Notes: generated by a model not told the origin, from the sequence alone. DNA of 64,000 nt from Candidatus Gastranaerophilales bacterium (GCA_944326605.1 CALVEM010000001.1:1-64000), one strand, 5' to 3'. Numbered from the stretch's first letter, positions 1 to 9,192 are shown. A program made the numbers and translations.

Positions 1-732
1 CTGAAACGAACTTATTCACATATTAACCTATTCACTTATTCACCTTATAAGAAAGCTGCCTTTACTCTCGCTGAAGTCCTCATCACTCTCGGTATCATCG
101 GAGTTGTTGCAGCCATGACAATTCCTGTACTTATTAATAAAACTCAAAATAAGCAGCTTGAGGCTGCTTTAAAAAAATCTTATTCGGTTGCTCATCAGGC
201 TTTGATCCGTATGGGAGCTGATAGAGGGGAAATTATTAAGGCGGGCGATTTTGATACATGGACATTTGCAAAAGCATATTCCAAATATTTCAATACAATA
301 AATTATTGCGGAAATACAGGGTGTGTAGGACAAACAACAGAAGAAATTGAAGGCGAAGGTTCTCAATACGTGATACATCAATATAAAAGTTATAGCAAAA
401 CCCGTGCTATTGCTACTGATATATTAGATGACGGACAATTTGTGTTGGAAGACGGTACATTTTATATGATTGAAAATCCTGCGGCATGGCATAAAAAACT
501 GTTTATATCTATAGACGTAAATGGTTATAAAAAAGGTCCAAATGCATGGGGACACGATTTATTTACTTTTCAGATTACTGCTGACGGAAAATTTTTACCT
601 ATGGGTGCAGAGGGAACTAACTATACGAAACTCGATACTTACTGCTCAATTTCTTCAACTAACAAAGAAAACGGAATAGCTTGTGCTTATAAGGCTTTAA
701 CTGATCCAAATTACTGGAAAAATCTTCCTTAA
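1..732 (+). CDS. Type IV prepilin-like protein, 5' end outside window
   Basis: A type II secretion/type IV pilus prepilin-like protein. The frame is open from base 1, so the start lies upstream; the first in-frame ATG (115) is already inside the hydrophobic helix and cannot be the start. Codons 20-40 read AFTLAEVLITLGIIGVVAAM: a prepilin peptidase site (cleavage before F, with Ala rather than the usual Gly at -1, and Glu at +5) followed by the transmembrane/polymerisation helix. The rest is a polar globular domain with Cys pairs and the motif IDVNGYKKGPNAWGHD, shared in form with the other prepilins here (IDVNG.K.PN..G.D). The leader before the site, YSHINLFTYSPYKK, is encoded by sequence related to the inside of the repeat element at 27721. 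Class is certain; the pilus or pseudopilus it joins is unknown. Confidence 0.85.
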   Translation: MKRTYSHINLFTYSPYKKAAFTLAEVLITLGIIGVVAAMTIPVLINKTQNKQLEAALKKSYSVAHQALIRMGADRGEIIKAGDFDTWTFAKAYSKYFNTINYCGNTGCVGQTTEEIEGEGSQYVIHQYKSYSKTRAIATDILDDGQFVLEDGTFYMIENPAAWHKKLFISIDVNGYKKGPNAWGHDLFTFQITADGKFLPMGAEGTNYTKLDTYCSISSTNKENGIACAYKALTDPNYWKNLP

Positions 733-747
733 AAGTTTCTATATCTC

Positions 748-841
748 TAAAATATGTAGGCGGGCTCGGGCTACGCACCTCATTTGGTTTAAACCGGCTA
801 AGCTTATACAACACTCAGGTGGCGTGTGTCGCGGAACGTTC
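748..841. repeat. Dispersed repeat, copy 1 (related to 5378-5526)
   Basis: Between the prepilin stop and the convergent AsmA-like gene lies a relatively GC-rich stretch with the core TTATACAACACTCAGGTGGCG. It matches the tandem units at 5378-5526, which contain TTATACAACACTCAGGTGGC. The two copies bracket the AsmA-like gene. No ORF or clean terminator is visible. Confidence 0.6.
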
Positions 842-3800
842 CTATTTGACCCATTTGAAACTTTTAACATAATCTGAGCCGTTGATATCGCCGTTGATTT
901 CTGCTGCAAAAATTCTATAGATATCAGTTGCATTTTTGATATCCGGAATTTTACTGATTTCGGTTTGTAGTAAAAGTTTCTCTGTCTGATTGCTTATGCC
1001 CGGAATTGTGTTGAACAGAGTGTTAAGTGATGCGTTTTTTATTTTACCGAAGACTGTTGTTATATTTTTAGATAAACTTCCGTAGATTTTCATATCTGCA
1101 ACAGAGGTTGTAAGGTTATAATTCCCTGTCATATACATATTCAGATCGTTTCCGTTTGAATAAATATTTATTTCATCCGCAATGCCGTCTGTAATATGAA
1201 TATCTCCTGATATACTGTCAAAGTCGCCGGTTTTTAATGGAGTTACAAGATCAATAAGACTGTTTATGGAAAGCCCTGTAAAACCGCCTTTAAGCAGGTT
1301 GCCGGCTTTAAGAAGATATTCAAGCGAGCCCAGTTTTGGCATTTTGCCGTCTGCAATTTTAAATGTGCCTTCTCCGGATAATGTTTTGAAACAGTCTGCA
1401 CTGTCGCCGGTGCAGCTCAGGTTGAAGTCCCCGTTAACAGAACCGTATACTTGACCTTTTAAGTCAAACAGAGCTTCGGACATAATAAGAGCATTTGCCC
1501 TGTCAAGATTTATGTCAAGGTTTGTTTTGTGAGTGTTTATATTGTGTTTAAAATTCCCATTAACCGAACCTTCCGCGATATCAAATTTAAAGTTTTTAAT
1601 ATGGGCAAGTCCGTTTTTATCAAGACTTAGATTTGCAATAAAATTGTCTGCATTAATATTTCTGACTTTAATTTTATCAGCCTCAATTTCAGCTTTATTA
1701 ATAATAAGCTGTTTGATATCAAATGGCGGAATATTATTTGAAGAAACTGTCGGATTTCTGGTAGCTTCAGCTTCAAAATCTCTAAGAGTATCTGTTATCT
1801 TGTTAACATTTAAATCTGTAAGTTTTAGTTTCGCAGAATCTATCACATAAGGCGGTGTAAGGTTATTTTTCATAACGGCATTTAAGAATACATCATTTGT
1901 AATAACTGTACCTTTGCTTGTTATATAAATTTTATCGTTTTTGAAATCAAGACTTACATCTCTTATAGTTGAGTCAAAAAACGGAATATCAATACTTGTA
2001 ATCTCGAATTGTCCGTTAATTTTGGGATTTAATGAGGTTCCGTTTAGCACAAGATCAGATGTAAATACTCCCTGTTTCATAAAAGGTTTTCTAAAAATAA
2101 TGTTGAATATTTTTGCATCTGTCGGAGTTTGGGTTTTTACTTTAAAGTTATTAAATCCGGCAATATTATCAGCCAGAAGAGTAATTGTACCGGAGGCGTT
2201 AAGCTGCGGAGCTACGTATGGTTTGTTATTCAAAGATGTTATAATTTTGTCGTATTGCAGCCTGTTAATTCTTAATTTATCAGGAGAATAGCTGCTGTTT
2301 AGTGTGATTTTTACCGGATTTTCCGCATCTCCTATAGATGCCCCCATGTAATAAATACTTGAAGCGGCATCAATATTTAATATTGAGTTCGTATTAACAT
2401 TGTTTAATGTTCCGTTGGCACGTGACGTTAATATTACATCACCTTTAAGCTTTACAGGATAAACTGCTTTGTTGTTGAAATACTGATCAAAAAATTCTTG
2501 AGTAAGTTTTGTATTAAGATAAATATTCAAATTTGGATTTTTGTGTATATTTGATATTTTACCGTTTACAAATACCGGCATGGTTCCGAATTGTGCATTG
2601 ACTTTATTGAGATTTAGTATGTCATTATTTAATATGACATCACCGCTGTTTACTGTAAGCTTTACTTTTTTAGGTTTATACAACACGCTGATATCATTTA
2701 GCGGCACAAATGCTGTAATATTGTTGTTTCTGGCTCTTGCTTTAAGGTTGACTTTCCCGTTCAGAAATTCAATATCATTGAGCTGTTTGGAAATATTGGA
2801 GGGCAAAAGAGCCTGCAAGCCTTTGTCGTTAATTACATTAAGGTCGAGTGAATTGATATTGCATCTGCCGTTAATAACCATTTTTTTGCTGAATATATTT
2901 GAAACATTCAGAGAAATATCATAAGGACTTTTGTTAAACGTCCCTTTGAGTTCCGGAATTTTAAATGCGGAATTATTAAGTTCAAATTCTCCGCCGTTGG
3001 TGATTATGGCAGATTTTGCGCCTTTGTTAGAATAAATTTTCCCTTTTGCGGAAATTCTGTCATAGTTAATTTCGTTTAAATCACCTCTGTAGCCGGCTGT
3101 AAAACTTGTTGTAATTGTACCGATATCTTTTCTGTAGGGAATTTTGTATTCTTCAGGCAGTGTATTTATTGCGTCGGCAAGGTTAAATTTTGGAGAAACC
3201 AGTTTTATATCGCAATCAGAACCTTTAATTTTACCTTTTGTAGAAATTTTAGATTTGTTCAAAAGCGAATTAAGACTGAAATCTGCATCAAGATTGTTGA
3301 AATTGATTACCCCTGAGGTATTTGATATTTTAACAGGCAGGTCTTTAAGTTTAATAACTGCCGAATGCAGATTGATATTTCCTTTTGCAAAAATATTTTT
3401 GTTGAATACTATGTCTTTTGGATCTTTTACTTTACCTGTCAGATTTAGGAAAAAATCGGATGAACCCGAGGCATTATCAATGCTTTCGGTCATTTTTTGA
3501 ATATCTGCTAACATCGGAGAGGTTTTTATGATTTTAATTAAGTTCCCGAGATCCTGACCTGCTGTTTTTACCGTAAAGTCAAGAACTCCGGTCAATGAGC
3601 ATGTGCCTCTGACAGAAACAGGTTTGCCGTTAAAACTTGCGGTTTTCGTCTGAAATAATGTATTTTGATCATCAAAGTCAAGCGTTCCTGAGCCGTTTGT
3701 CAAAAGCATATTATGGATATCTAAAAAAGATACTGTTGCATTTTTAAATCTGAACTGTCCCCAGCCGTGCGGATTTTGTCTTGTTCCGATAACATGAAGA

Positions 3801-5290
3801 TTTATTCCGCCTTTCCCTTTGATATCCATAATAGGAACCGGACCCAGGTCAAAATGCAATATATCATGCAATGGATTAAGTACAATTTGTGCGGTTTTCA
3901 AGTCTACATTTTCGGTACTTGTAATCATTAAATCCGCATACTTGTCATTATAAATATTTATAGGACCTTTAACATATACGGTTTCTGTCGGGCTTGTCGG
4001 GACTTTTACATCCAGATTAAATTTTTGACCTGTGAAAGCAAGTTTAATAACAGCTTTTTGTGCATTTTTAATAGGCTGAACCATATAGGCATCCCAAACA
4101 AGAATATTCCCGAATATATCAGGAGAATCCGCTTTACCTTTAATTTCCAGATTCCCTGCTGCTTTACCCCAGAAACCAGCCTGTTTAAGTATAAAAAAGT
4201 CTATATCAGGACATAAATTATGTTCTGCCGGTAACAGCGCTACAATGTTTTCAGCTTTTGACTGGTTAATGGTAACTTTAAGATCAAGATTTGGAATTTT
4301 GTTGTTTAATTTTGTAATTTTGCCTGTTGTGAATGCTTTTATTCCGTCAGCGGAAATTTTCATTTCATTAATATCAATTCCGTTTTTTATGGTGTTGATA
4401 TCCGTTTTTATTTCCATCTTGTCTTTTGAATAAACAGACGCCGACAAATCTTTTTTATAAATACCAAAATCTTTTATATAAAGTACTGTTTTAATTTGTT
4501 TTTTGTTGTCCTGTGTTGCAACTGTATTTGCGGTAAAATTTACAAGACCGGACACTGAATTAATTTTATTTTTCGAAAAAGCTTTTGCATAGGCTGAAAA
4601 ATCCGCCAGATCAAGGTTTATTAAATGCCCTGAAAGTTCAATCTGGTTGTCGGAAATGTGATTGAGCGGCAGTTTAAGGTCAATGTCAGACTTAATGTAA
4701 GAAGTTTTATCACCTGTATGCAGCTGTGCTGTTGTTGATAAGTCAATATGTTTATTATCCTCATAATTTTTTATGATAAGATAATCCCCGTTTAAGGAAA
4801 GTTTTTTTGATTGAAGTTGGTCGTCAAGACTAATTGTGTATTCGTTTAAATTCACGGAGGCATGTTCAAGTTTAAACGGCATATCGAATTTTTCCGCTAT
4901 ATTATATTGACCGAGTTTCAACTGTGAATTTTTTGTGAAAATAAACTCGGCATCAATGTTATCAGCGGAAAAATGTCCGATATTAATATTTTTAAAGATT
5001 AAAGGCAGAAGTTTAATATTGATTACGGGATTTTTAACATCAAGAGCTTTTGAGTTATCATTATTTAAAATAGCGAAATTATCAGCTTTTATCCATACAG
5101 ATGGAATAAACCCCATTTTTAAATCGGGATTTACAAGTGATATTTTGTATCCGGATTGTTGCAATACTGTTTGTTCGATATAACCTGCTTTTTCAGGCAT
5201 ATTTATAAGTGCAGGAATTCCCCAGTAATAAGCCCCGTATAGAACCGTTAATGAAAATATAGTTATTAAAATTTTTAAATTCCTGCCCAT
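842..5290 (-). CDS. AsmA-like giant envelope protein (1482 aa)
   Basis: A very long protein with one N-terminal membrane anchor (residues about 5-28) followed by repetitive beta-strand-rich sequence with many short Asn/Lys/Asp-rich strands. The C-terminal part (about 1080-1400) resembles the AsmA C-terminal domain, including GTFKIADGKMPKLGSLEYLL near 1306. This overall plan (anchor, long beta groove, AsmA_2-type end) is that of the AsmA/YhdP/TamB superfamily. Those proteins span the periplasm and are implicated in moving phospholipid to the outer membrane or in outer-membrane assembly. The presence of one supports a two-membrane envelope. Start: ATG with CAGGAT just upstream and TATAAT about 11 bases before it. 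No paralogue or partner lies next to it, so function rests on family only. Confidence 0.75.
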   Translation of the reverse strand: MGRNLKILITIFSLTVLYGAYYWGIPALINMPEKAGYIEQTVLQQSGYKISLVNPDLKMGFIPSVWIKADNFAILNNDNSKALDVKNPVINIKLLPLIFKNINIGHFSADNIDAEFIFTKNSQLKLGQYNIAEKFDMPFKLEHASVNLNEYTISLDDQLQSKKLSLNGDYLIIKNYEDNKHIDLSTTAQLHTGDKTSYIKSDIDLKLPLNHISDNQIELSGHLINLDLADFSAYAKAFSKNKINSVSGLVNFTANTVATQDNKKQIKTVLYIKDFGIYKKDLSASVYSKDKMEIKTDINTIKNGIDINEMKISADGIKAFTTGKITKLNNKIPNLDLKVTINQSKAENIVALLPAEHNLCPDIDFFILKQAGFWGKAAGNLEIKGKADSPDIFGNILVWDAYMVQPIKNAQKAVIKLAFTGQKFNLDVKVPTSPTETVYVKGPINIYNDKYADLMITSTENVDLKTAQIVLNPLHDILHFDLGPVPIMDIKGKGGINLHVIGTRQNPHGWGQFRFKNATVSFLDIHNMLLTNGSGTLDFDDQNTLFQTKTASFNGKPVSVRGTCSLTGVLDFTVKTAGQDLGNLIKIIKTSPMLADIQKMTESIDNASGSSDFFLNLTGKVKDPKDIVFNKNIFAKGNINLHSAVIKLKDLPVKISNTSGVINFNNLDADFSLNSLLNKSKISTKGKIKGSDCDIKLVSPKFNLADAINTLPEEYKIPYRKDIGTITTSFTAGYRGDLNEINYDRISAKGKIYSNKGAKSAIITNGGEFELNNSAFKIPELKGTFNKSPYDISLNVSNIFSKKMVINGRCNINSLDLNVINDKGLQALLPSNISKQLNDIEFLNGKVNLKARARNNNITAFVPLNDISVLYKPKKVKLTVNSGDVILNNDILNLNKVNAQFGTMPVFVNGKISNIHKNPNLNIYLNTKLTQEFFDQYFNNKAVYPVKLKGDVILTSRANGTLNNVNTNSILNIDAASSIYYMGASIGDAENPVKITLNSSYSPDKLRINRLQYDKIITSLNNKPYVAPQLNASGTITLLADNIAGFNNFKVKTQTPTDAKIFNIIFRKPFMKQGVFTSDLVLNGTSLNPKINGQFEITSIDIPFFDSTIRDVSLDFKNDKIYITSKGTVITNDVFLNAVMKNNLTPPYVIDSAKLKLTDLNVNKITDTLRDFEAEATRNPTVSSNNIPPFDIKQLIINKAEIEADKIKVRNINADNFIANLSLDKNGLAHIKNFKFDIAEGSVNGNFKHNINTHKTNLDINLDRANALIMSEALFDLKGQVYGSVNGDFNLSCTGDSADCFKTLSGEGTFKIADGKMPKLGSLEYLLKAGNLLKGGFTGLSINSLIDLVTPLKTGDFDSISGDIHITDGIADEINIYSNGNDLNMYMTGNYNLTTSVADMKIYGSLSKNITTVFGKIKNASLNTLFNTIPGISNQTEKLLLQTEISKIPDIKNATDIYRIFAAEINGDINGSDYVKSFKWVK

Positions 5291-5377
5291 ATCCTGTTAA
5301 AATTATACGATTAATATTGCTAAAATAAAAGGATTTTGGCAAAATGTTACATTGTTAAAATTTTATTCATAACTCGC

Positions 5378-5526
5378 GTGATGTGTGGAGCGGCTACGCT
5401 CTTTCTTTAGTTTAGACCGATTAAGTTTATACAAAACTCATGGACGGGTGGAGCGGCACGCTCTTTCTTTAGTTTAGACCGGTTAAGTTTATACAACACT
5501 CAGGTGGCGGGTGGAGCGGCACGCTC
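5378..5526. repeat. Tandem dispersed repeat, about 2.3 units
   Basis: Two full units of about 63 bp and one partial unit lie head to tail. Each unit runs GTGGAGCGGC(T)ACGCTC, TTTCTTTAGTTTAGACCG, then TTAAGTTTATACAA(A/C)ACTCA. The final partial unit ends at the rubrerythrin stop. The same core occurs at 748-841. The sequence is richer in GC than the genes around it. Confidence 0.75.
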
Positions 5527-6105
5527 CTAATAGTTTTCACAAAGTATTTGAAAATATGCCTGCTCGTGATGACAATTAGGGCATTTAGAAGGTGCAGATT
5601 TCCCGCGGTAAACATAGCCGCATTCTCTGCACATCCAGTTTACCTCTGTATCTTTTTTAAAAACAGTTTTATTTTTTACATTTTCAAGAAGTTTTAAATA
5701 CCTTTCCTCATGATGTTTTTCAGCGTGTATAACATGATGGAATGTATCTGCGATTTCATCAAATCCTTCTTCGCGGGCTGTTTTTTCTCCGTCTGCATAT
5801 AAAAAAGACCATTCTTCTTTTTCGCCTGCTGCAGCACTTTCAAGGTTTTCTTCTGTTGTGCCGAGTTCAAACGGGTATTCAGCATCTACATGTCCTCTTA
5901 TGTTACCTAAAAATTCATAGAACAATTTTGCATGTTCTTTTTCGTTCTCCGCTGTTTCAAGGAATATTGCCGCAATTTGTTCATAGCCATCTTTTTTTGC
6001 CTGTTTAGCAAAGTATGTATATCTGTTTCTTGCCTGAGATTCGCCGGCATAAGCATTAATCAGGTTTTGTTCCGTTTTAGTCCCTCTGAGTTTTTTTTCT
6101 GTCAT
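5527..6105 (-). CDS. rbr: Rubrerythrin
   Basis: Non-haem iron peroxidase that reduces hydrogen peroxide in anaerobes with electrons passed through its rubredoxin domain. The N-terminal ferritin-like four-helix domain (about 1-140) shows the expected Glu/His ligands: LINAYAGESQARNRYTYFA, ETAENEKEHAK, and HAEKHHEERY. The C-terminal rubredoxin-like iron site uses Cys159, Cys162, Cys175 and Cys178. At 192 aa it has the normal family length. ATG follows a strong GGAGGA at good spacing. It is monocistronic and lies between a repeat block and a divergent small ORF. Its presence fits an oxygen-sensitive gut lifestyle. Confidence 0.95.
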   Translation of the reverse strand: MTEKKLRGTKTEQNLINAYAGESQARNRYTYFAKQAKKDGYEQIAAIFLETAENEKEHAKLFYEFLGNIRGHVDAEYPFELGTTEENLESAAAGEKEEWSFLYADGEKTAREEGFDEIADTFHHVIHAEKHHEERYLKLLENVKNKTVFKKDTEVNWMCRECGYVYRGKSAPSKCPNCHHEQAYFQILCENY

Positions 6106-6259
6106 AAAAATTTTCCTCCGGAATTATTTTAAACAGACGTATTGTTTTACGGTATTAGACCGGCGGGTAATAAATACTTAACAAATATACTACTTTTTCG
6201 GGATTATAAGCAGCAAAAAAAATTTGATAATGGATTATGTAGACGCAGGTAATTGAATT

Positions 6260-6415
6260 ATGAATTTGTTAGATTATACTAAAAAATTAGCTGAAAAAAT
6301 AAAGTTTTACGATACAATTTCGCAAAATCCGTATTGTTCCGTTAAGATGTCCAATCCTTTTGCCAGACCTGTTAATATTACAGTTATCTGGGTGGAAGAT
6401 GAAAACAGAGATTAA
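6260..6415 (+). CDS. Small hypothetical protein (51 aa)
   Basis: An ATG-to-TAA frame encoding a 51-residue protein that begins MNLLDYTKKLAEKIKFYD and ends WVEDENRD. It has a helical, charged N-terminus and a Pro/aromatic middle (YCSVKMSNPFARPVNITVIW). AGGT lies about nine bases before the ATG. Its stop overlaps the convergent ABC ATPase stop by four bases, a tight packing that suggests a real gene. No family recognised; it could be spurious. Confidence 0.45.
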   Translation: MNLLDYTKKLAEKIKFYDTISQNPYCSVKMSNPFARPVNITVIWVEDENRD

Positions 6416-7410
6416 ATTCGCATACCTGTTTCGCTGTCAAAGAAGTATAGATCATCAGGATTTATACTTAATTCAAGTTGTTTTTCAACGTTGAAATCAG
6501 CGGGAAGTTTTGCCGAACATTTTTTGTCCCCGATGTTAAAATATGCGATTTTTTCACTGCCCAGAAGCTCTGTAATGTCAACATTTACGGTTAATTTTAT
6601 ACTTCCTTCGGGATTAAACATTTTTTCCGGACGGATCCCGATTATAATGTTGTCCTTTGTGTTATAAGGAAAATCCTTAGAATTTATAAAATTCATCTGC
6701 GGCGAGCCTATAAATCCGGCAACAAATGTATTTGACGGATTGTTATAGATTTCTTCCGGACTTGCAACCTGTTGAATTACGCCTTTATGCAGTACAACAA
6801 TTCTGTCACCCATTGTAAGAGCCTCTGTCTGGTCATGAGTTACGTATATGAAAGTTGTCTGGAGCTTTTCGTGTAGTTTTTTTATTTCTGAGCGCATTTG
6901 TACGCGTAATTTGGCATCTAAATTTGATAAAGGTTCATCCATCAAAAATACTTTCGGATTTCTTACGATTGCGCGACCGAGTGCGACACGCTGGCGTTGT
7001 CCGCCTGAAAGCTGTTTGGGTTTCCTGTCCAGATATTCACCTAAATCAAGAATTTTTGCGGCTTCCTGAACTTTTTTTTCAATTTCGGCTTTCTCAACCT
7101 TGCGCATTTTAAGTCCGAAGGCAATATTTTCTCTTACTGTCATGTGAGGATAGAGTGCGTAACTTTGAAAAACAAAAGCTATATCGCGGTCTTTTGGCTG
7201 TACATCGTTAACTTTTTTGTCGCCAATGAATATTTCTCCGTCCGTTATTTCTTCAAGTCCGGCAATCATCCGAAGGAGAGTTGATTTGCCGCAGCCAGAG
7301 GCTCCGACAAGTACTATAAACTCCTTATCATTTATAGTTAAATCAATATTATCAATAACCTTTTTTTTATCGTAAATTTTGGTTACATTTTTTAATATAA
7401 CATTACTCAT
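6412..7410 (-). CDS. ugpC: Carbohydrate ABC transporter ATP-binding protein (UgpC/MsmK/MalK type)
   Basis: The ATPase subunit of a sugar or glycerol-phosphate importer. Walker A is GASGCGKST (36-44), the Q-loop is at Q82, the signature is LSGGQRQR (134-141), Walker B is VFLMDEP (154-160) and the switch is H192. The C-terminal 90 residues form the OB/TOBE-like domain of the MalK/UgpC group, somewhat shorter (332 aa total) than the typical 360-370. It starts 17 bases after the upstream kinase-like gene with its own GGGG site, so the two are probably co-transcribed. No permease or binding protein is adjacent; the only sugar permease in the window is about 28 kb away (34997-35821). A single ATPase shared by several importers, as known for MsmK, would explain this. 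The symbol marks the family, not the substrate. Confidence 0.88.
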   Translation of the reverse strand: MSNVILKNVTKIYDKKKVIDNIDLTINDKEFIVLVGASGCGKSTLLRMIAGLEEITDGEIFIGDKKVNDVQPKDRDIAFVFQSYALYPHMTVRENIAFGLKMRKVEKAEIEKKVQEAAKILDLGEYLDRKPKQLSGGQRQRVALGRAIVRNPKVFLMDEPLSNLDAKLRVQMRSEIKKLHEKLQTTFIYVTHDQTEALTMGDRIVVLHKGVIQQVASPEEIYNNPSNTFVAGFIGSPQMNFINSKDFPYNTKDNIIIGIRPEKMFNPEGSIKLTVNVDITELLGSEKIAYFNIGDKKCSAKLPADFNVEKQLELSINPDDLYFFDSETGMRI

Positions 7411-7427
7411 TTTATCCCCGTAGCAGA

Positions 7428-8549
7428 CTATTTTACCGGTTTTTCAACAGGCAGTATGATATAGAATGAAGAACCCTTCATAACTTCTGAATTTACCCAC
7501 ATAGCACCGCCCATTCTCTTAACCATTGTATAAGCTGTTCCCAGTGTAAGAGAACGTACAATAGTTTTTTTATGCACTTTATCAAGTTGTGTATATGGTT
7601 CAAAAATTCCTTCGAGTTCGGTTTCGGCAAGTCCTACCCCTGTATCTGTAACCGTAATCCTGATATAAGAAGTTCCGGTTGCGTTTTTAATATGTTTAAC
7701 TCCGCTTTTTTCGATAACTTCTGGTTCGGGATAGTCAACTTTTATCGTAATTGTACCGGCATCAGTAAGTTTGATAGATGTTTCCAGTACATTTTGTAAT
7801 ATGATTTTAATATCATTTTCATCATTATAAATTGTCTTTTTCAGCAATTCATCAAAATCATAATTAACAGTTAGATTTTTAGCATTTAAAACACTGTCGT
7901 TATTTCTTACAACCGACTGAATTGCATTAGTAATATCAAAAGGTTGAATGTCACAGGTGAACAGAGAAGATTCCGCCTGTGCAAATTCAAGAAATTTTTC
8001 CATAAAATATAACAATTCTGTTGAATTTTTGTTAATAATTCTCACATATTTGTTTTGTTTATCCGTGATTTCTCCGCCCAGTCCGTCTAAAAGAGCCTGA
8101 GAAAACCCTATTATTGACTGTATCGGAGATTTAATTTCGTTTGACAATCTGACAAGCATAAGATTCTTTTCTTTATTTAAACGCCCTGTCCTTTCAGCTA
8201 TAGTCAGAACATTTGTCATTGCTGTAACATCTCTGATAGTTATAAAATACTGATCAACGTATTTTTTTGCATTCATTTCAATAAAAAATTCTTTGCCTTC
8301 AACCGTGAAAGCTCCTGTAACAACGGCATTTCGTTTGGAATAGGATTTTTCAGCCATTTCCATACCGCTTGCGACCAGTTCATCAAAACTTAAACCTTTT
8401 AAATCCCCCGCATTGCTTTCAAAAATTACTGCAGCTTTGTGGTTTACCCAGATTATTCTTCCGTCAAAATCGACTACCAGTACGGCATCAGGTAAATTTT
8501 TAATAACTTCTTTCGGATTTATGTTACTAAATAAATTAGTAAAATTCAT
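7428..8549 (-). CDS. PAS domain protein with degenerate histidine kinase core
   Basis: An N-terminal PAS domain (about 12-110, LPDAVLVVDFDGRIIWVN) is followed by an HisKA-like dimerisation helix and an HATPase-like domain; no membrane segment, so it is cytoplasmic. The HisKA stretch reads RLSNEIKSPIQSIIGFSQ: at the position of the phospho-acceptor His (normally SHE.RTP) there is Asn137. In the ATP-binding part, the N-box second Asn is Thr (NVLETSIKLT), the G1 box DTGVGL (302-307) is kept, and the G2 region reads TLGTAYTMVKRMGG (335-348) instead of GTGLGL. It is therefore a probable pseudokinase or signal-binding partner. GGGAAG precedes the ATG. It is followed at 17 bases by the ABC ATPase, suggesting control linked to sugar uptake. 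Confidence 0.85.
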   Translation of the reverse strand: MNFTNLFSNINPKEVIKNLPDAVLVVDFDGRIIWVNHKAAVIFESNAGDLKGLSFDELVASGMEMAEKSYSKRNAVVTGAFTVEGKEFFIEMNAKKYVDQYFITIRDVTAMTNVLTIAERTGRLNKEKNLMLVRLSNEIKSPIQSIIGFSQALLDGLGGEITDKQNKYVRIINKNSTELLYFMEKFLEFAQAESSLFTCDIQPFDITNAIQSVVRNNDSVLNAKNLTVNYDFDELLKKTIYNDENDIKIILQNVLETSIKLTDAGTITIKVDYPEPEVIEKSGVKHIKNATGTSYIRITVTDTGVGLAETELEGIFEPYTQLDKVHKKTIVRSLTLGTAYTMVKRMGGAMWVNSEVMKGSSFYIILPVEKPVK

Positions 8550-8645
8550 TGTTGCATTACTTCCCTTAATGTTGTATACTTTATATAATATTTATATATT
8601 TGCACAGAGTACACTATATTCTTAATATAGCATAAAAAGTTTGTG

Positions 8646-8753
8646 AAGAAAGATTATATATTAATTTTTGTAATTTTTTTTTTACAAACTAGCAAAAAAA
8701 TTTGTTCTTATGTTTTAAAGCATAAAACGAGAATATAAGAAAGATTATATAAT
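8646..8753 (+). promoter_or_regulatory. Promoter region with 15-bp direct repeat
   Basis: AAGAAAGATTATATA occurs at 8646-8660 and again at 8737-8751, 91 bp apart. The second copy overlaps a perfect TATAAT at 8748-8753, about 47 bases before the start at 8801. No good -35 is visible, so activator binding to the repeat is possible. Confidence 0.45.
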
Positions 8754-8800
8754 CGTTACGGCGAACAGCTGTAACCCCGAAAAGAAAAGAGGATGTGACT

Positions 8801-9154
8801 ATGAACGAAATTCCTAAAAACCCGCAAGGGTCGCCTATCCCACAGCAGACAGCAGCTCAAAAAACAGAACAAGTAAAACCTGAAGCTGTTCAAGACACTA
8901 CTCAACCCCATGCAGCAGAAGTTCAGACCAAAGAAATTAATGTTATTCCTGAAAATCCTGCAGATCGTTCTACAGTCAAGGTAGATAATCTTGAAAATGA
9001 CATTAAAGTGTTTACGTCTAATCCTGAATTAGCTGCAAAAGCTCTTGAAATTGCTGAACTTGCAGAAAAGAAATATGCTGATGCAGGTATTCAGAACCCT
9101 GAATTGAAAGCACTTGCTGTAGGAAAAGCTTTTGTTGACGAGTTCCAAAAATAG
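8801..9154 (+). CDS. Hypothetical Gln/Pro/Glu-rich protein (117 aa)
   Basis: No family recognised. The first half is low-complexity and rich in Pro, Gln, Thr and Lys (NPQGSPIPQQTAAQKTEQVK), probably disordered. The second half (about 60-117) looks helical: ELAAKALEIAELAEKKYADA, then ELKALAVGKAFVDEFQK. A GTG six bases earlier is in frame, but ATG at 8801 has the proper spacing to AGAGGA at 8787-8792, so it is chosen. There is no signal peptide. It is monocistronic, with a hairpin just downstream. Confidence 0.75.
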   Translation: MNEIPKNPQGSPIPQQTAAQKTEQVKPEAVQDTTQPHAAEVQTKEINVIPENPADRSTVKVDNLENDIKVFTSNPELAAKALEIAELAEKKYADAGIQNPELKALAVGKAFVDEFQK

Positions 9155-9173
9155 AACCGTAGTTCAAGAATCG

Positions 9174-9192
9174 CTCTCTCCAAGGGAGAGAG
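9174..9192. repeat. Small hairpin repeat between convergent genes
   Basis: CTCTCTCC (9174-9181) pairs with GGAGAGAG (9185-9192) around a three-base loop. It is followed by AGTTAAAACAAGGG, a tail like those of other short repeats in this window. It may end transcription from either side, but there is no long T run. Confidence 0.5.
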
